From Anaerolineales bacterium UBA3940 (GTDB lineage Bacteria; Chloroflexota; Anaerolineae; Aggregatilineales; UBA3940): DNA of 6,408 bases. Below, piece after piece: positions 1-4,971 of the stretch. The position numbers were made by a program, and so were the translations under genes. Below the pieces are notes generated by a model that saw only the letters and a program-made list of their open reading frames with translations, searched no databases and was not told the origin of the DNA. Within the stretch, counting starts at the first letter, position 1; each line of letters starts with the position of its first letter. The stretch is taken from positions 1-6,408 of the forward strand of contig DGDY01000079.1 in assembly GCA_002385675.1 (NCBI GenBank), written 5' to 3'.

Positions 1-19
1 AGATGTGTATAAGAGACAG
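1..19 (+). other. Nextera/Tn5 mosaic-end adapter remnant (library artefact)
   Basis: The first 19 bases read AGATGTGTATAAGAGACAG, which is the complete transposase mosaic-end sequence used in tagmentation libraries. It sits exactly at the contig end and genomic-looking sequence begins at base 20. It should be trimmed; nothing biological should be read from it. An in-frame TAA inside the adapter (10-12) would otherwise appear to close the reading frame upstream of the first gene. Confidence 0.96.
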
Positions 20-30
20 ATACTCAGAGC

Positions 31-852
31 ATGGAACTCCAACCGTTCGACCCCACATTTGACGACTGCACCTGGACGGACGCCTGGACCCGCGTGCCGG
101 TCATCCAGCTTGTTCCCGGTGAGTACCCCGGCTTCAGCATCCGCACATGGCGCATTGATGAGGCGGACGTGTGCGGGCAGCGCGTGCGGCTGTCGCACCC
201 GCTCGACGTGCGCGGGCTGGTCACGGCGGATGGGCGGCTGTGGATGTCCGACGTGCCGCAGGAACGGCTGATGATGTACAACAACGCGCAGGCCTCGCGG
301 GGTGACGTGCTCGTCGGCGGGCTGGGCATCGGGCTGTACCCGCAGTATGCCGTGCCGCACATCCGCACGCTGACCATCGTCGAGCAGAGCGCCGCGCTCG
401 TCGAGGTGGTCGAGCCGGTGGTGCGCATCGCCGCGGACGCGCACCGCGTCCCTGTCGAGGTGATCACCGGCGACGTTGAGGACGTACTGCGCGGGGAGCC
501 TGTCGCCCGCTACGACACGATCTTTCTCGACACGTGGGATACGCTCGACGCGGCGCACCTGCCGACCGTCAACCGCCTGCGCGACCTCGCCATCCCGCAT
601 CTGAGCGAGGGCGGGCGCGTGCTGCTGTGGGGGTACGTCTGGATGCTGCGGCTGTTCGAGGAGGCCTGCGAGCGGCTGCTGCAGGTCGCGCCTGCCGAGC
701 GCTACAGCTGGCTACGCGTGATGACGCGCCAGCGCCCCGCCGTGTGGACGCTGCTGATGCCCGTCGTGGAGCACTTCGCCGGGCAGGAGATCGGGAACAT
801 GGACGCGGCGCTCGCGTGGTGCCGCGATTATGCCACCCGTGTGACGGTGTGA
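31..852 (+). CDS. SAM-dependent methyltransferase / spermidine-synthase-like Rossmann protein
   Basis: A 273-residue cytosolic protein with a class I SAM-binding (Rossmann) core after an N-terminal region of about 85 residues. Motif I is DVLVGGLGIGL (92-102). The acidic residue after strand 2 is E118 in TIVEQS, an adenine-side acidic position is D148 in ITGDVED, and motif IV is YDTIFLDTWD (161-170). A GGRVLLWGY strand (194-202) follows. This order is typical of spermidine-synthase-fold proteins and small methyltransferases. I do not see the usual polyamine-synthase gatekeeper motifs, so the substrate is unknown. The ATG at 31 is preceded by only 11 non-adapter bases with no convincing Shine-Dalgarno, so the true start could lie upstream of the contig edge, although the N-terminus looks natural. 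The stop is TGA. A palindromic repeat element starts two bases later. dtd follows on the same strand after 159 bases. Confidence 0.8.
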   Translation: MELQPFDPTFDDCTWTDAWTRVPVIQLVPGEYPGFSIRTWRIDEADVCGQRVRLSHPLDVRGLVTADGRLWMSDVPQERLMMYNNAQASRGDVLVGGLGIGLYPQYAVPHIRTLTIVEQSAALVEVVEPVVRIAADAHRVPVEVITGDVEDVLRGEPVARYDTIFLDTWDTLDAAHLPTVNRLRDLAIPHLSEGGRVLLWGYVWMLRLFEEACERLLQVAPAERYSWLRVMTRQRPAVWTLLMPVVEHFAGQEIGNMDAALAWCRDYATRVTV

Positions 853-854
853 GC

Positions 855-989
855 CCACAGATGACGCAGATAGCACAGATAAATTGATTTGATCCGCGAA
901 TGGCACGAATAAAAATCATTAGTGCCATTCGTGTCATTCGTGGACAATACTATTCACCTGTCTGTGTCATGTGTGTTATCTGTGGACTC
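855..989. repeat. Nested imperfect inverted repeat built of 9-bp units, copy 1
   Basis: The whole space between the methyltransferase and dtd is taken by two nested inverted repeats. The outer arms are 855-883 (CCACAGATG, CGCAGATAG, CACAGATAA register) and 955-989 (read in reverse: CCACAGATAACACACATGAC...). The inner arms are 893-910 (CCGCGAATGGCACGAAT) and about 919-945 (TTAGTGCCA, TTCGTGTCA, TTCGTGGAC). All four arms have a 9-bp internal period. No transposase, clear target duplication or ORF is present. It could be a REP/MITE-like mobile palindrome, or a structured 3' end for the upstream transcript. A related copy lies at 1458-1539. Confidence 0.8.
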
Positions 990-1002
990 ATAACCACATA
1001 AG

Positions 1003-1006
1003 GGAG
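1003..1006 (+). promoter_or_regulatory. Shine-Dalgarno site of dtd
   Basis: GGAG within AAGGGAGCTACC lies five bases before the dtd ATG at 1012. It supports that start and shows dtd is translated independently of the upstream gene. Confidence 0.75.
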
Positions 1007-1011
1007 CTACC

Positions 1012-1455
1012 ATGCGCGTACTACTCCAACGAGTTTCCAGAGCATCCGTTACGGTAGATGGCGAGATCGTCGGGCAGATCGGCGCGGGGTTCGTCGCGCT
1101 GGTCGGGGTGGGCCACGGCGACGGCGAGGAGCAGGCCGCGTGGCTCGCGCGGAAGGTCGCCGGGTTGCGCGTGTTTGAGGATGCCGAGGGGAAGTTCAAC
1201 CTGTCGCTGCACGACGTGGGCGGGAGCGTGCTCGTCGTGTCGCAGTTCACGCTCTACGCCGACGCCAGCCGGGGGCGGCGGCCCGCCTTTACCGATGCCG
1301 CCCCGCCGGAGATCGCCGAGCCGCTTGTCGAGCGCTTCGCGCAGTTCCTCCGCGAGGAGCACAACGTGCCGGTCGAGATGGGCGTGTTCGGCGCGCACAT
1401 GCTGGTCGAGATTCACAACGACGGCCCGGTGACGATCCTGCTGGAGCGTGATTAG
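1012..1455 (+). CDS. dtd: D-aminoacyl-tRNA deacylase
   Basis: A 147-residue protein, the normal length for bacterial DTD, matching the family from end to end. DTD is a cytosolic homodimeric proofreading enzyme. It hydrolyses D-amino acids (and glycine mischarged on tRNA-Ala) from tRNA, preventing their entry into protein and recycling the tRNA. The N-terminus [18 protein letters not shown] is typical. The SQFTLY motif at 77-82 contains the conserved Thr80, and NDGPVT at 136-141 carries the Gly-cisPro pair (G138-P139) that gives chiral selectivity. The GVFGAHM segment (124-130) also fits. The start is fixed by a good Shine-Dalgarno. The gene is bracketed by two related 9-bp-unit palindromic elements and converges on a leftward gene whose terminator lies at 1540-1575. 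No T-rich terminator of its own is visible, so the downstream palindrome may serve that role. Confidence 0.97.
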   Translation: MRVLLQRVSRASVTVDGEIVGQIGAGFVALVGVGHGDGEEQAAWLARKVAGLRVFEDAEGKFNLSLHDVGGSVLVVSQFTLYADASRGRRPAFTDAAPPEIAEPLVERFAQFLREEHNVPVEMGVFGAHMLVEIHNDGPVTILLERD

Positions 1456-1457
1456 GT

Positions 1458-1539
1458 GATTTGATCCACGAATGGCACAAATGACACGAATAAATCATTA
1501 GTGTCATTCGTGGACTCTTCATCCTGCCATCTGTGGATC
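1458..1539. repeat. 9-bp-unit inverted repeat element, copy 2
   Basis: It starts three bases after the dtd stop and shares the block GATTTGATCC(R)CGAATGGCAC with copy 1. The left arm is about 1465-1491 (CACGAATGG, CACAAATGA, CACGAATAA) and the right arm about 1498-1515 (TTAGTGTCA, TTCGTGGAC). A half of the outer repeat (CCATCTGTGGATC) remains at 1527-1539, while the matching left outer arm is absent. Thus copy 2 is a trimmed version of copy 1. No coding potential is seen. Confidence 0.75.
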
Positions 1540-1575
1540 AAAAAACACCCCGACCCTCGCCCGGGCCGGGGTGTT
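1540..1575 (-). terminator. Intrinsic terminator of the leftward membrane-protein gene
   Basis: Read on the minus strand, AACACCCCG (complement of 1567-1575) pairs perfectly with CGGGGTGTT (complement of 1544-1552), and the stem is followed at once by a run of T (complement of 1540-1545). It starts five bases after the stop codon of the leftward gene. The opposite orientation has no T-tract, so it is not an obvious terminator for dtd. Confidence 0.85.
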
Positions 1576-1579
1576 GGCG

Positions 1580-2752
1580 TTACTCGTCGTCCTCGCCGCC
1601 GTTCTCCTCTTTCTGAGCCTGCTCCCGCCGCGCCTTGAATGGATCCAGCGGGCGGAACTCGACAATGGGCTTGCTCGGCGTATCAGCGCCCGTCTCACGC
1701 CGGGCCTGATGCGCCGTTGTTGCCTCCTGGTCGGCGCGCAGCCCGGCAGGGGGCTGGGGCGGTGCGGGCGGCGGCGACACGGGAGGTGGCGCAGGGCGCG
1801 GCGGCGGGCTGCCAGCGGGCGGCTGGGCCGGTGTCTGCGGCTGAGCCGTCGCCTGTGCGGGCGGCGGAGTCTGGGCTTGATGCGGCGGCATCTGCGCCTG
1901 CTGCTGATAGGCTCTGTGCTGCTGTGCCGCCTCGATCTGCTTGTAGACGATGTACACGCCGAGTGTCAGCGCTACAAGCGCCCAGTTCGCGCTCGACGGG
2001 AACCAGATCGATAGCACGGCGGCCAGCACGAAGCCCGTCGCCAGCCACAGCGCCCAGTCCAATCGGCGCACCGTCAGCCACAGCGCGACGCACACCGCCG
2101 CCAGCGCGAAGTTCAGCACCACGTAGAACGGCCCGCCGCTGAGTGGCTGGAGCAGCGTGGAGATCGTCAGGATGGCGACGGCGATGACGCTCAGCGCCCC
2201 GGCGGGCAGCAGCGGCCACCACCGCTGCCGGTCGGCCATGTAGGCCACCCAGAAGGGCGCGGCTGTGGCGAGCAGGGCGAAAGCCGCCAGCGTCGCCTGC
2301 GAGACGTTGAAGATCGTCAGACCGAGCAGGGCGGCGAACGCCAGCAGCGCGTAGAACGTGATAATCGCCCACCAGCGTGTGCGGCGCGCCACCCATGCGG
2401 CACCGAACGGCGCGGCCATCAGTACGAGCGCCGTCATGCCGAGAATCTGCCCGTAAGGCAGGTCAAACCACAGCACGAGGATCAGGATGGCCATGCTGAT
2501 GAACACCCACGCCGTCAGCGCCGCCCACCACTCGTCCCGGTGGACCAGCCAGCGAGCAATGAAGGGCAGCGACAGGATCGCTACCGCGATCGCCAGAAGC
2601 GGCTCCAGTGGGGCGAGAGCGTCCAGTAGGCCGAGGTTCGCGGCCAGGAAGGCGGCTCCACCGCCGATGAGCAGACCGGCCCACACCCAGGCCAGGAACG
2701 TCGTGGCGCTCCGGCGGGGTGGGGGCGGGGTAGGTGTGGGTGTTTGTGCCAT
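1580..2752 (-). CDS. Polytopic membrane protein with WW-repeat modules and a Pro/Gln-rich tail
   Basis: A 390-residue integral membrane protein of unknown function. After a proline-rich cytosolic-looking leader (MAQTPTPTPPPPRR) about ten hydrophobic segments span 17-271. The loops carry a repeated cue about every 52 residues: HRDEWWA (71-77), RRTRWWA (123-129), DRQRWWP (174-180) and the decayed RRLDWAL (229-235). Residues 275-345 form a low-complexity Q/P/A-rich linker. The tail holds SKPIVEFRPL (360-369) and ends in acidic EENGGEDDE. The tail motif and WW modules link it to the two leftward genes upstream, of which it is the most diverged and the longest. The ATG is supported by AAAGAGG six bases upstream. 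It has a strong terminator at its end. It may be cotranscribed with 2838-3608, whose stop lies 85 bases away. I cannot assign a function; transport, scaffold or membrane-stress roles are all open. Confidence 0.85.
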   Translation of the reverse strand: MAQTPTPTPPPPRRSATTFLAWVWAGLLIGGGAAFLAANLGLLDALAPLEPLLAIAVAILSLPFIARWLVHRDEWWAALTAWVFISMAILILVLWFDLPYGQILGMTALVLMAAPFGAAWVARRTRWWAIITFYALLAFAALLGLTIFNVSQATLAAFALLATAAPFWVAYMADRQRWWPLLPAGALSVIAVAILTISTLLQPLSGGPFYVVLNFALAAVCVALWLTVRRLDWALWLATGFVLAAVLSIWFPSSANWALVALTLGVYIVYKQIEAAQQHRAYQQQAQMPPHQAQTPPPAQATAQPQTPAQPPAGSPPPRPAPPPVSPPPAPPQPPAGLRADQEATTAHQARRETGADTPSKPIVEFRPLDPFKARREQAQKEENGGEDDE

Positions 2753-2758
2753 GATGAA

Positions 2759-2765
2759 CCTCTTT
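2759..2765 (-). promoter_or_regulatory. Shine-Dalgarno site of the 1580-2752 gene
   Basis: The minus strand reads AAAGAGG, then six bases, then ATG at 2752. This favours the proline-rich start MAQTPTP over any downstream start. Confidence 0.6.
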
Positions 2766-2805
2766 CCAGCGTTGTCTTAGCTTCCAGTACGGCTAACGAT
2801 GTTGT

Positions 2806-2827
2806 CGCTCAGCCCGCAGGCTGGGCG
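2806..2827 (-). other. GC-rich stem-loop between two leftward paralogues
   Basis: CGCTCAGCC and GGCTGGGCG pair over nine positions with one G-T wobble around a CGCA tetraloop, starting 11 bases after the stop of the 2838-3608 gene. No T-tract follows on the minus strand (it continues ACAACATCG), so it is not a standard intrinsic terminator. It may protect the upstream mRNA or cause partial attenuation between the genes. Confidence 0.4.
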
Positions 2828-2837
2828 AATGTCGGCT

Positions 2838-3608
2838 CTACTCGTGGTCGGCCTCCGGCCCGGTCTGCCGCGTGCCGAGCGACTCGAAGGTGTCCGGGGC
2901 GCGATCGGCCTCAGGGCCGTAGCGCGGCGTCTCGATGTGCTCCGTGATGGCTGGGCGGCTGCCGCCGCGCACGAACTGCCGGGTGAGCAGGAAGAGGCCC
3001 GCGATAACCAGCGCCACCGGGATGATGATCTCGAACGCGCCCGCGAGCAGCCCCACGCCGATGGTCAGCATGATGCCGCCGGGGATCAACGCCCACCAGT
3101 TCTCCCGGTTGCGCAGGTACACGTACAGGAACGGCAGGGCGATGGCGAACATGACGTACGCGCCGACGATGTCGCCAGGGTTGCGGCGGACAAACCACAG
3201 GTCTTCAATCACAAGGATGCCGATGATCGCGCCCATCACATAGGCCGGGATCAGCGCCCACCAGTTCTCGCGGTTCAGCAGGTAGACGACCAGGAAGGGC
3301 AGGGCAATCGCGCTGAGCACGTAGACGGCGATCAGGTCGCCACTCAGCCCGACGCCAACACTGACCATCGACAGCAGGATCAGCCCGGCAATCGCCCCGA
3401 ACACGTATGCCGGGATGAGCGCCCACGTCTGGCGCCCGCTCGCGATGTACACGGCGAGGAACGTAACCGCGATGCCCGCCATCATGATCGCCCAGATCAA
3501 CTCGCTCACGACCAGCCCGATTGTCTGGTTCAGCAGGAAGACCACCCCCAGAAAAACGAGGAGGAGCCCCCACAGCCAGCCATAGCGCTTCTCACTTACG
3601 GTTTCCAT
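2838..3608 (-). CDS. Polytopic membrane protein with three WW-repeat modules
   Basis: A 256-residue protein with about eight membrane segments (roughly 10-28, 34-56, 62-80, 90-110, 117-137, 146-165, 172-190, 193-210). The repeat cue occurs three times: GRQTWALIPAY (58-68), NRENWWALIPAY (112-123) and NRENWWALIPGG (167-178), spaced exactly 55 residues apart. Between them lie hydrophobic stretches ending in LPFLVVYL or LPFLYVYL. The first segment (LLLVFLGVVFLLNQ) resembles the opening helix of small DUF5668/LiaF-like membrane domains; this is only a resemblance. The soluble tail contains YGPEADR (230-236) and ends GPEADHE. I chose METVSEK as the start because GGAG lies seven bases upstream. A longer reading from 3656 adds 16 residues but has no Shine-Dalgarno and enters the intergenic spacer. 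It is a close paralogue of 3751-4509. The function is unknown. Confidence 0.88.
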   Translation of the reverse strand: METVSEKRYGWLWGLLLVFLGVVFLLNQTIGLVVSELIWAIMMAGIAVTFLAVYIASGRQTWALIPAYVFGAIAGLILLSMVSVGVGLSGDLIAVYVLSAIALPFLVVYLLNRENWWALIPAYVMGAIIGILVIEDLWFVRRNPGDIVGAYVMFAIALPFLYVYLRNRENWWALIPGGIMLTIGVGLLAGAFEIIIPVALVIAGLFLLTRQFVRGGSRPAITEHIETPRYGPEADRAPDTFESLGTRQTGPEADHE

Positions 3609-3615
3609 CAGTCCA

Positions 3616-3619
3616 CTCC
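3616..3619 (-). promoter_or_regulatory. Shine-Dalgarno site that decides the start at 3608
   Basis: The minus strand reads TGGAG, then TGGACTG, then ATG (3608-3606). The GGAG-to-ATG gap is seven bases. The alternative ATG at 3656 is preceded by TGCGTACAAG with no purine-rich site. The site therefore favours the shorter protein. Confidence 0.7.
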
Positions 3620-3672
3620 AGTCGTGCGGTAAAGTATGTCCATGCGTATCTACCATCTTGTACGCACGGACA

Positions 3673-3699
3673 GGCCGCGAGGTTGTAAATCACGCGGCC
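3673..3699. other. Stem-loop in the spacer between paralogues
   Basis: GGCCGCG (3673-3679) and CGCGGCC (3693-3699) are perfect 7-bp arms around a 13-base A/T-richer loop. It lies just downstream (on the minus strand) of the terminator-like hairpin at 3707-3746 and upstream of the 2838-3608 gene. No T-tract follows. Its role is unknown; it could be a leader structure of the downstream gene. Confidence 0.35.
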
Positions 3700-3706
3700 C
3701 GGCCCG

Positions 3707-3746
3707 AAAAGCAAGAGGCCGCGTATTGCGGCCTCTGTTGCTTCCT
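3707..3746 (-). terminator. Probable intrinsic terminator after the 3751-4509 gene
   Basis: Five to fifteen bases past the stop codon, minus-strand GAGGCCGC and GCGGCCTC form a perfect 8-bp stem (3715-3722 with 3728-3735) with a 5-base loop. AAGCAA/TTGCTT extends the stem past a 2-base bulge, and a short T run (complement of 3707-3710) follows. The T-tract is short, so readthrough into the next paralogue is plausible. Confidence 0.65.
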
Positions 3747-3750
3747 TCGT

Positions 3751-4509
3751 TTACCGGTCGTACTCCGGCCCGTTGCCGCGCGCCCCGATCGGCTCAAACT
3801 CCGCGATGGGTTTATCGGCCTCTGGCCCGTAGGTGGGCGTTGGCTGCGCGATCTGCGCCGGCGTGGTGGTGGATGCGCTCCGCCCGTTCATCTGCCGGAC
3901 GAGCAGGTAGATGCCCACGATGATCATCGCCACCGGGATGAGCCAGGCGACGCCCGCGACGAGGAAGGCCATACCGATGGCCGCCATGATGCCGCCGGGG
4001 ATCAGCGCCCACCAGTTGCTGCGGTTGCGCAGGTACACATACAGGAACGGTGCGGCAATCGCAAAGTTGATGTACGCCGCCACGAATTCACCGCGCATCC
4101 AGGACCCCAGCAGGGGCAGGAGGCCAACCGCGCCCATCGTGTAGGCGGGGATCAGCGCCCACCACTGCGAGCGGTCGCGCAGGTACACGTACAGGAACGG
4201 GAAGCCGATGGCGAACATGATGAACGACGCAGTCACCGCGCCCGACAGGAACGGAATCGTGCTCAGCAGGATGATGCCCGCGATCACTTCCGCACCGTAG
4301 GCGAGGATCAGTGCCCACCACTGGCTCCGGTTCTGCATGTACCAGCTATAGATGGCCAGGCCACCGACCGCGAAGGCCGCTGACCACAGCAGGCCGCTGA
4401 TGAAGCCGGGGAAGACCTGGTTTACCAGGAACGCGCCGCCGAGCGCGATCAGCATCACGCCCAGAAACCAGCTCGTCCCCGACCGGTTGTTTTTAATTTC
4501 CGATCCCAT
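3751..4509 (-). CDS. Polytopic membrane protein with three WW-repeat modules, first of the trio
   Basis: A 252-residue protein with about eight membrane segments. The repeat cue appears at NRSQWWALILAY (60-71), DRSQWWALIPAY (112-123) and NRSNWWALIPGG (162-173), at 52- and 50-residue spacing. Modules 2 and 3 are each preceded by PFLYVYLR. The opening helix LGVMLIALGGAFLVNQ aligns with WGLLLVFLGVVFLLNQ of the neighbour. The soluble tail (about 208-252) contains YGPEADKPIAEFEPIG and ends GPEYDR, combining the tail motifs seen separately in the other two paralogues. The ATG has AAGGAG ten bases upstream. It is the 5'-most of the three leftward paralogues and ends in a probable terminator. About 460 bases upstream carry no gene, so its promoter should be there, though I could not pick convincing -35/-10 boxes. 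The family has no function known to me. Confidence 0.88.
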   Translation of the reverse strand: MGSEIKNNRSGTSWFLGVMLIALGGAFLVNQVFPGFISGLLWSAAFAVGGLAIYSWYMQNRSQWWALILAYGAEVIAGIILLSTIPFLSGAVTASFIMFAIGFPFLYVYLRDRSQWWALIPAYTMGAVGLLPLLGSWMRGEFVAAYINFAIAAPFLYVYLRNRSNWWALIPGGIMAAIGMAFLVAGVAWLIPVAMIIVGIYLLVRQMNGRSASTTTPAQIAQPTPTYGPEADKPIAEFEPIGARGNGPEYDR

Positions 4510-4519
4510 ATTTCAGATT

Positions 4520-4525
4520 CTCCTT
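4520..4525 (-). promoter_or_regulatory. Shine-Dalgarno site of the 3751-4509 gene
   Basis: The minus strand reads AAAGGAGAATCTGAAAT before ATG. The AAGGAG core is ten bases from the start codon, slightly long but strong in sequence. Confidence 0.65.
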
Positions 4526-4551
4526 TGCACCCGGTTTTGTGTGCTGCTCTA

Positions 4552-4562
4552 GGAATAATTCC
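4552..4562. promoter_or_regulatory. 11-bp palindrome upstream of the membrane-protein trio
   Basis: GGAATAATTCC is a perfect palindrome around a central base, 43 bases upstream of the start at 4509. Its position in the leader of the first paralogue would suit an operator, but one short palindrome is weak evidence. Confidence 0.25.
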
Positions 4563-4687
4563 GAGCTTGCCTGGTTTACGTTAGTTGGGTGTTTCTATCC
4601 AATACTACGCATAACGCGCGGAGGAGTTGTACGGATTTCAGGAGATTTGTGTGAAACAGGGGCGGCAGTGGCGGTATGTGGTCAGAA

Positions 4688-4799
4688 TTAGCCCGCCGCG
4701 AGTGCAAAATGCTCCTGGTGTTTTGCCACCTATCTCGCCCAGAAGGCGCGGCGAGGAGTCGAAGATATTAACCCGCCGCGACTAAACGTCGTGGCTCCC
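4688..4799. repeat. Direct repeat TTARCCCGCCGCGA, two copies 80 bp apart, with hairpin
   Basis: TTAGCCCGCCGCGA (4688-4701) and TTAACCCGCCGCGA (4768-4781) match at 13 of 14 bases, exactly 80 bases apart. In the second copy CCGCGAC (4776-4782) pairs with GTCGTGG (4788-4794) around TAAAC, with one wobble. In the first copy the equivalent hairpin has decayed. This looks like two members of a dispersed REP-like palindrome family. Confidence 0.5.
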
Positions 4800-4884
4800 G
4801 ACCTGCTTAACCGCCTGTGGGGGAAAAGGGGTGCGCCGACGCGGAGCGCCGGGACGGGGGGATGAGGGGGCACAGAACAACCCC

Positions 4885-4919
4885 GCAAACAAAACAAAGC
4901 CGCGAAGTTTATTCGCGGC
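4885..4919 (-). terminator. Intrinsic terminator of the ABC transporter operon
   Basis: On the minus strand GCCGCGAA and TTCGCGGC form a perfect 8-bp stem (4912-4919 with 4899-4906) with a 5-base loop, followed by TTTGTTTTGTTTG. It lies about 50 bases past the ATPase stop codon, so the ATPase is the last gene of its operon. Confidence 0.85.
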
Positions 4920-4971
4920 GTCGTTGTCAAGTTATCAAATCATGTTAGCAAGTGTTGCTGTCATCCCCCCT

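Larger units (their letters stand above)
4510..4971. other. 462-bp intergenic region without a credible gene
   Basis: Short frames here have no family resemblance and no good ribosome sites. The region should contain the leftward promoter for the three membrane-protein genes, but no consensus -35/-10 pair stands out. It contains an 11-bp palindrome (4552-4562), a direct repeat with a small hairpin (4688-4799), a cluster of G-tracts (4819-4870) and the terminator of the ABC operon (4885-4919). The part between about 4570 and 4687 shows nothing I can name. Confidence 0.7.

Noticed and set aside
1..19. Genuine Tn5-family transposon end
   Set aside because: The mosaic end is an engineered hybrid sequence, lies exactly at the contig edge and has no transposase nearby; a library adapter explains it fully.
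855..989. A small RNA gene or riboswitch upstream of dtd
   Set aside because: The structure recurs after dtd in trimmed form and has 9-bp periodic arms, so a dispersed repeat explains it better; no riboswitch core motif is recognisable.
2799..3632. 277-codon plus-strand open frame opposite the middle membrane protein
   Set aside because: It is the antisense image of a hydrophobic repeat protein: its charged H/D/Q/R-rich repeats mirror the WW modules, it has no ribosome site, and it covers two intergenic spacers. The minus-strand frame has membrane segments, a Shine-Dalgarno and a paralogue.
3085..4330. Regularly spaced similar DNA blocks that could suggest a repeat array or CRISPR
   Set aside because: Spacing is about 150-165 bp, in frame with protein modules, and both blocks and intervals are coding. 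It is protein-domain repetition.
3658..4383. 241-codon plus-strand open frame opposite the first membrane protein
   Set aside because: Same antisense artefact of high GC; its repeated QVHVQER-like peptides are complements of the YVYLRNR modules, and nothing family-like is seen.
4730..4930. 66-codon minus-strand frame in the gene-free stretch
   Set aside because: It overlaps the G-tracts and the terminator hairpin of the ABC operon, has no Shine-Dalgarno and low-information composition.
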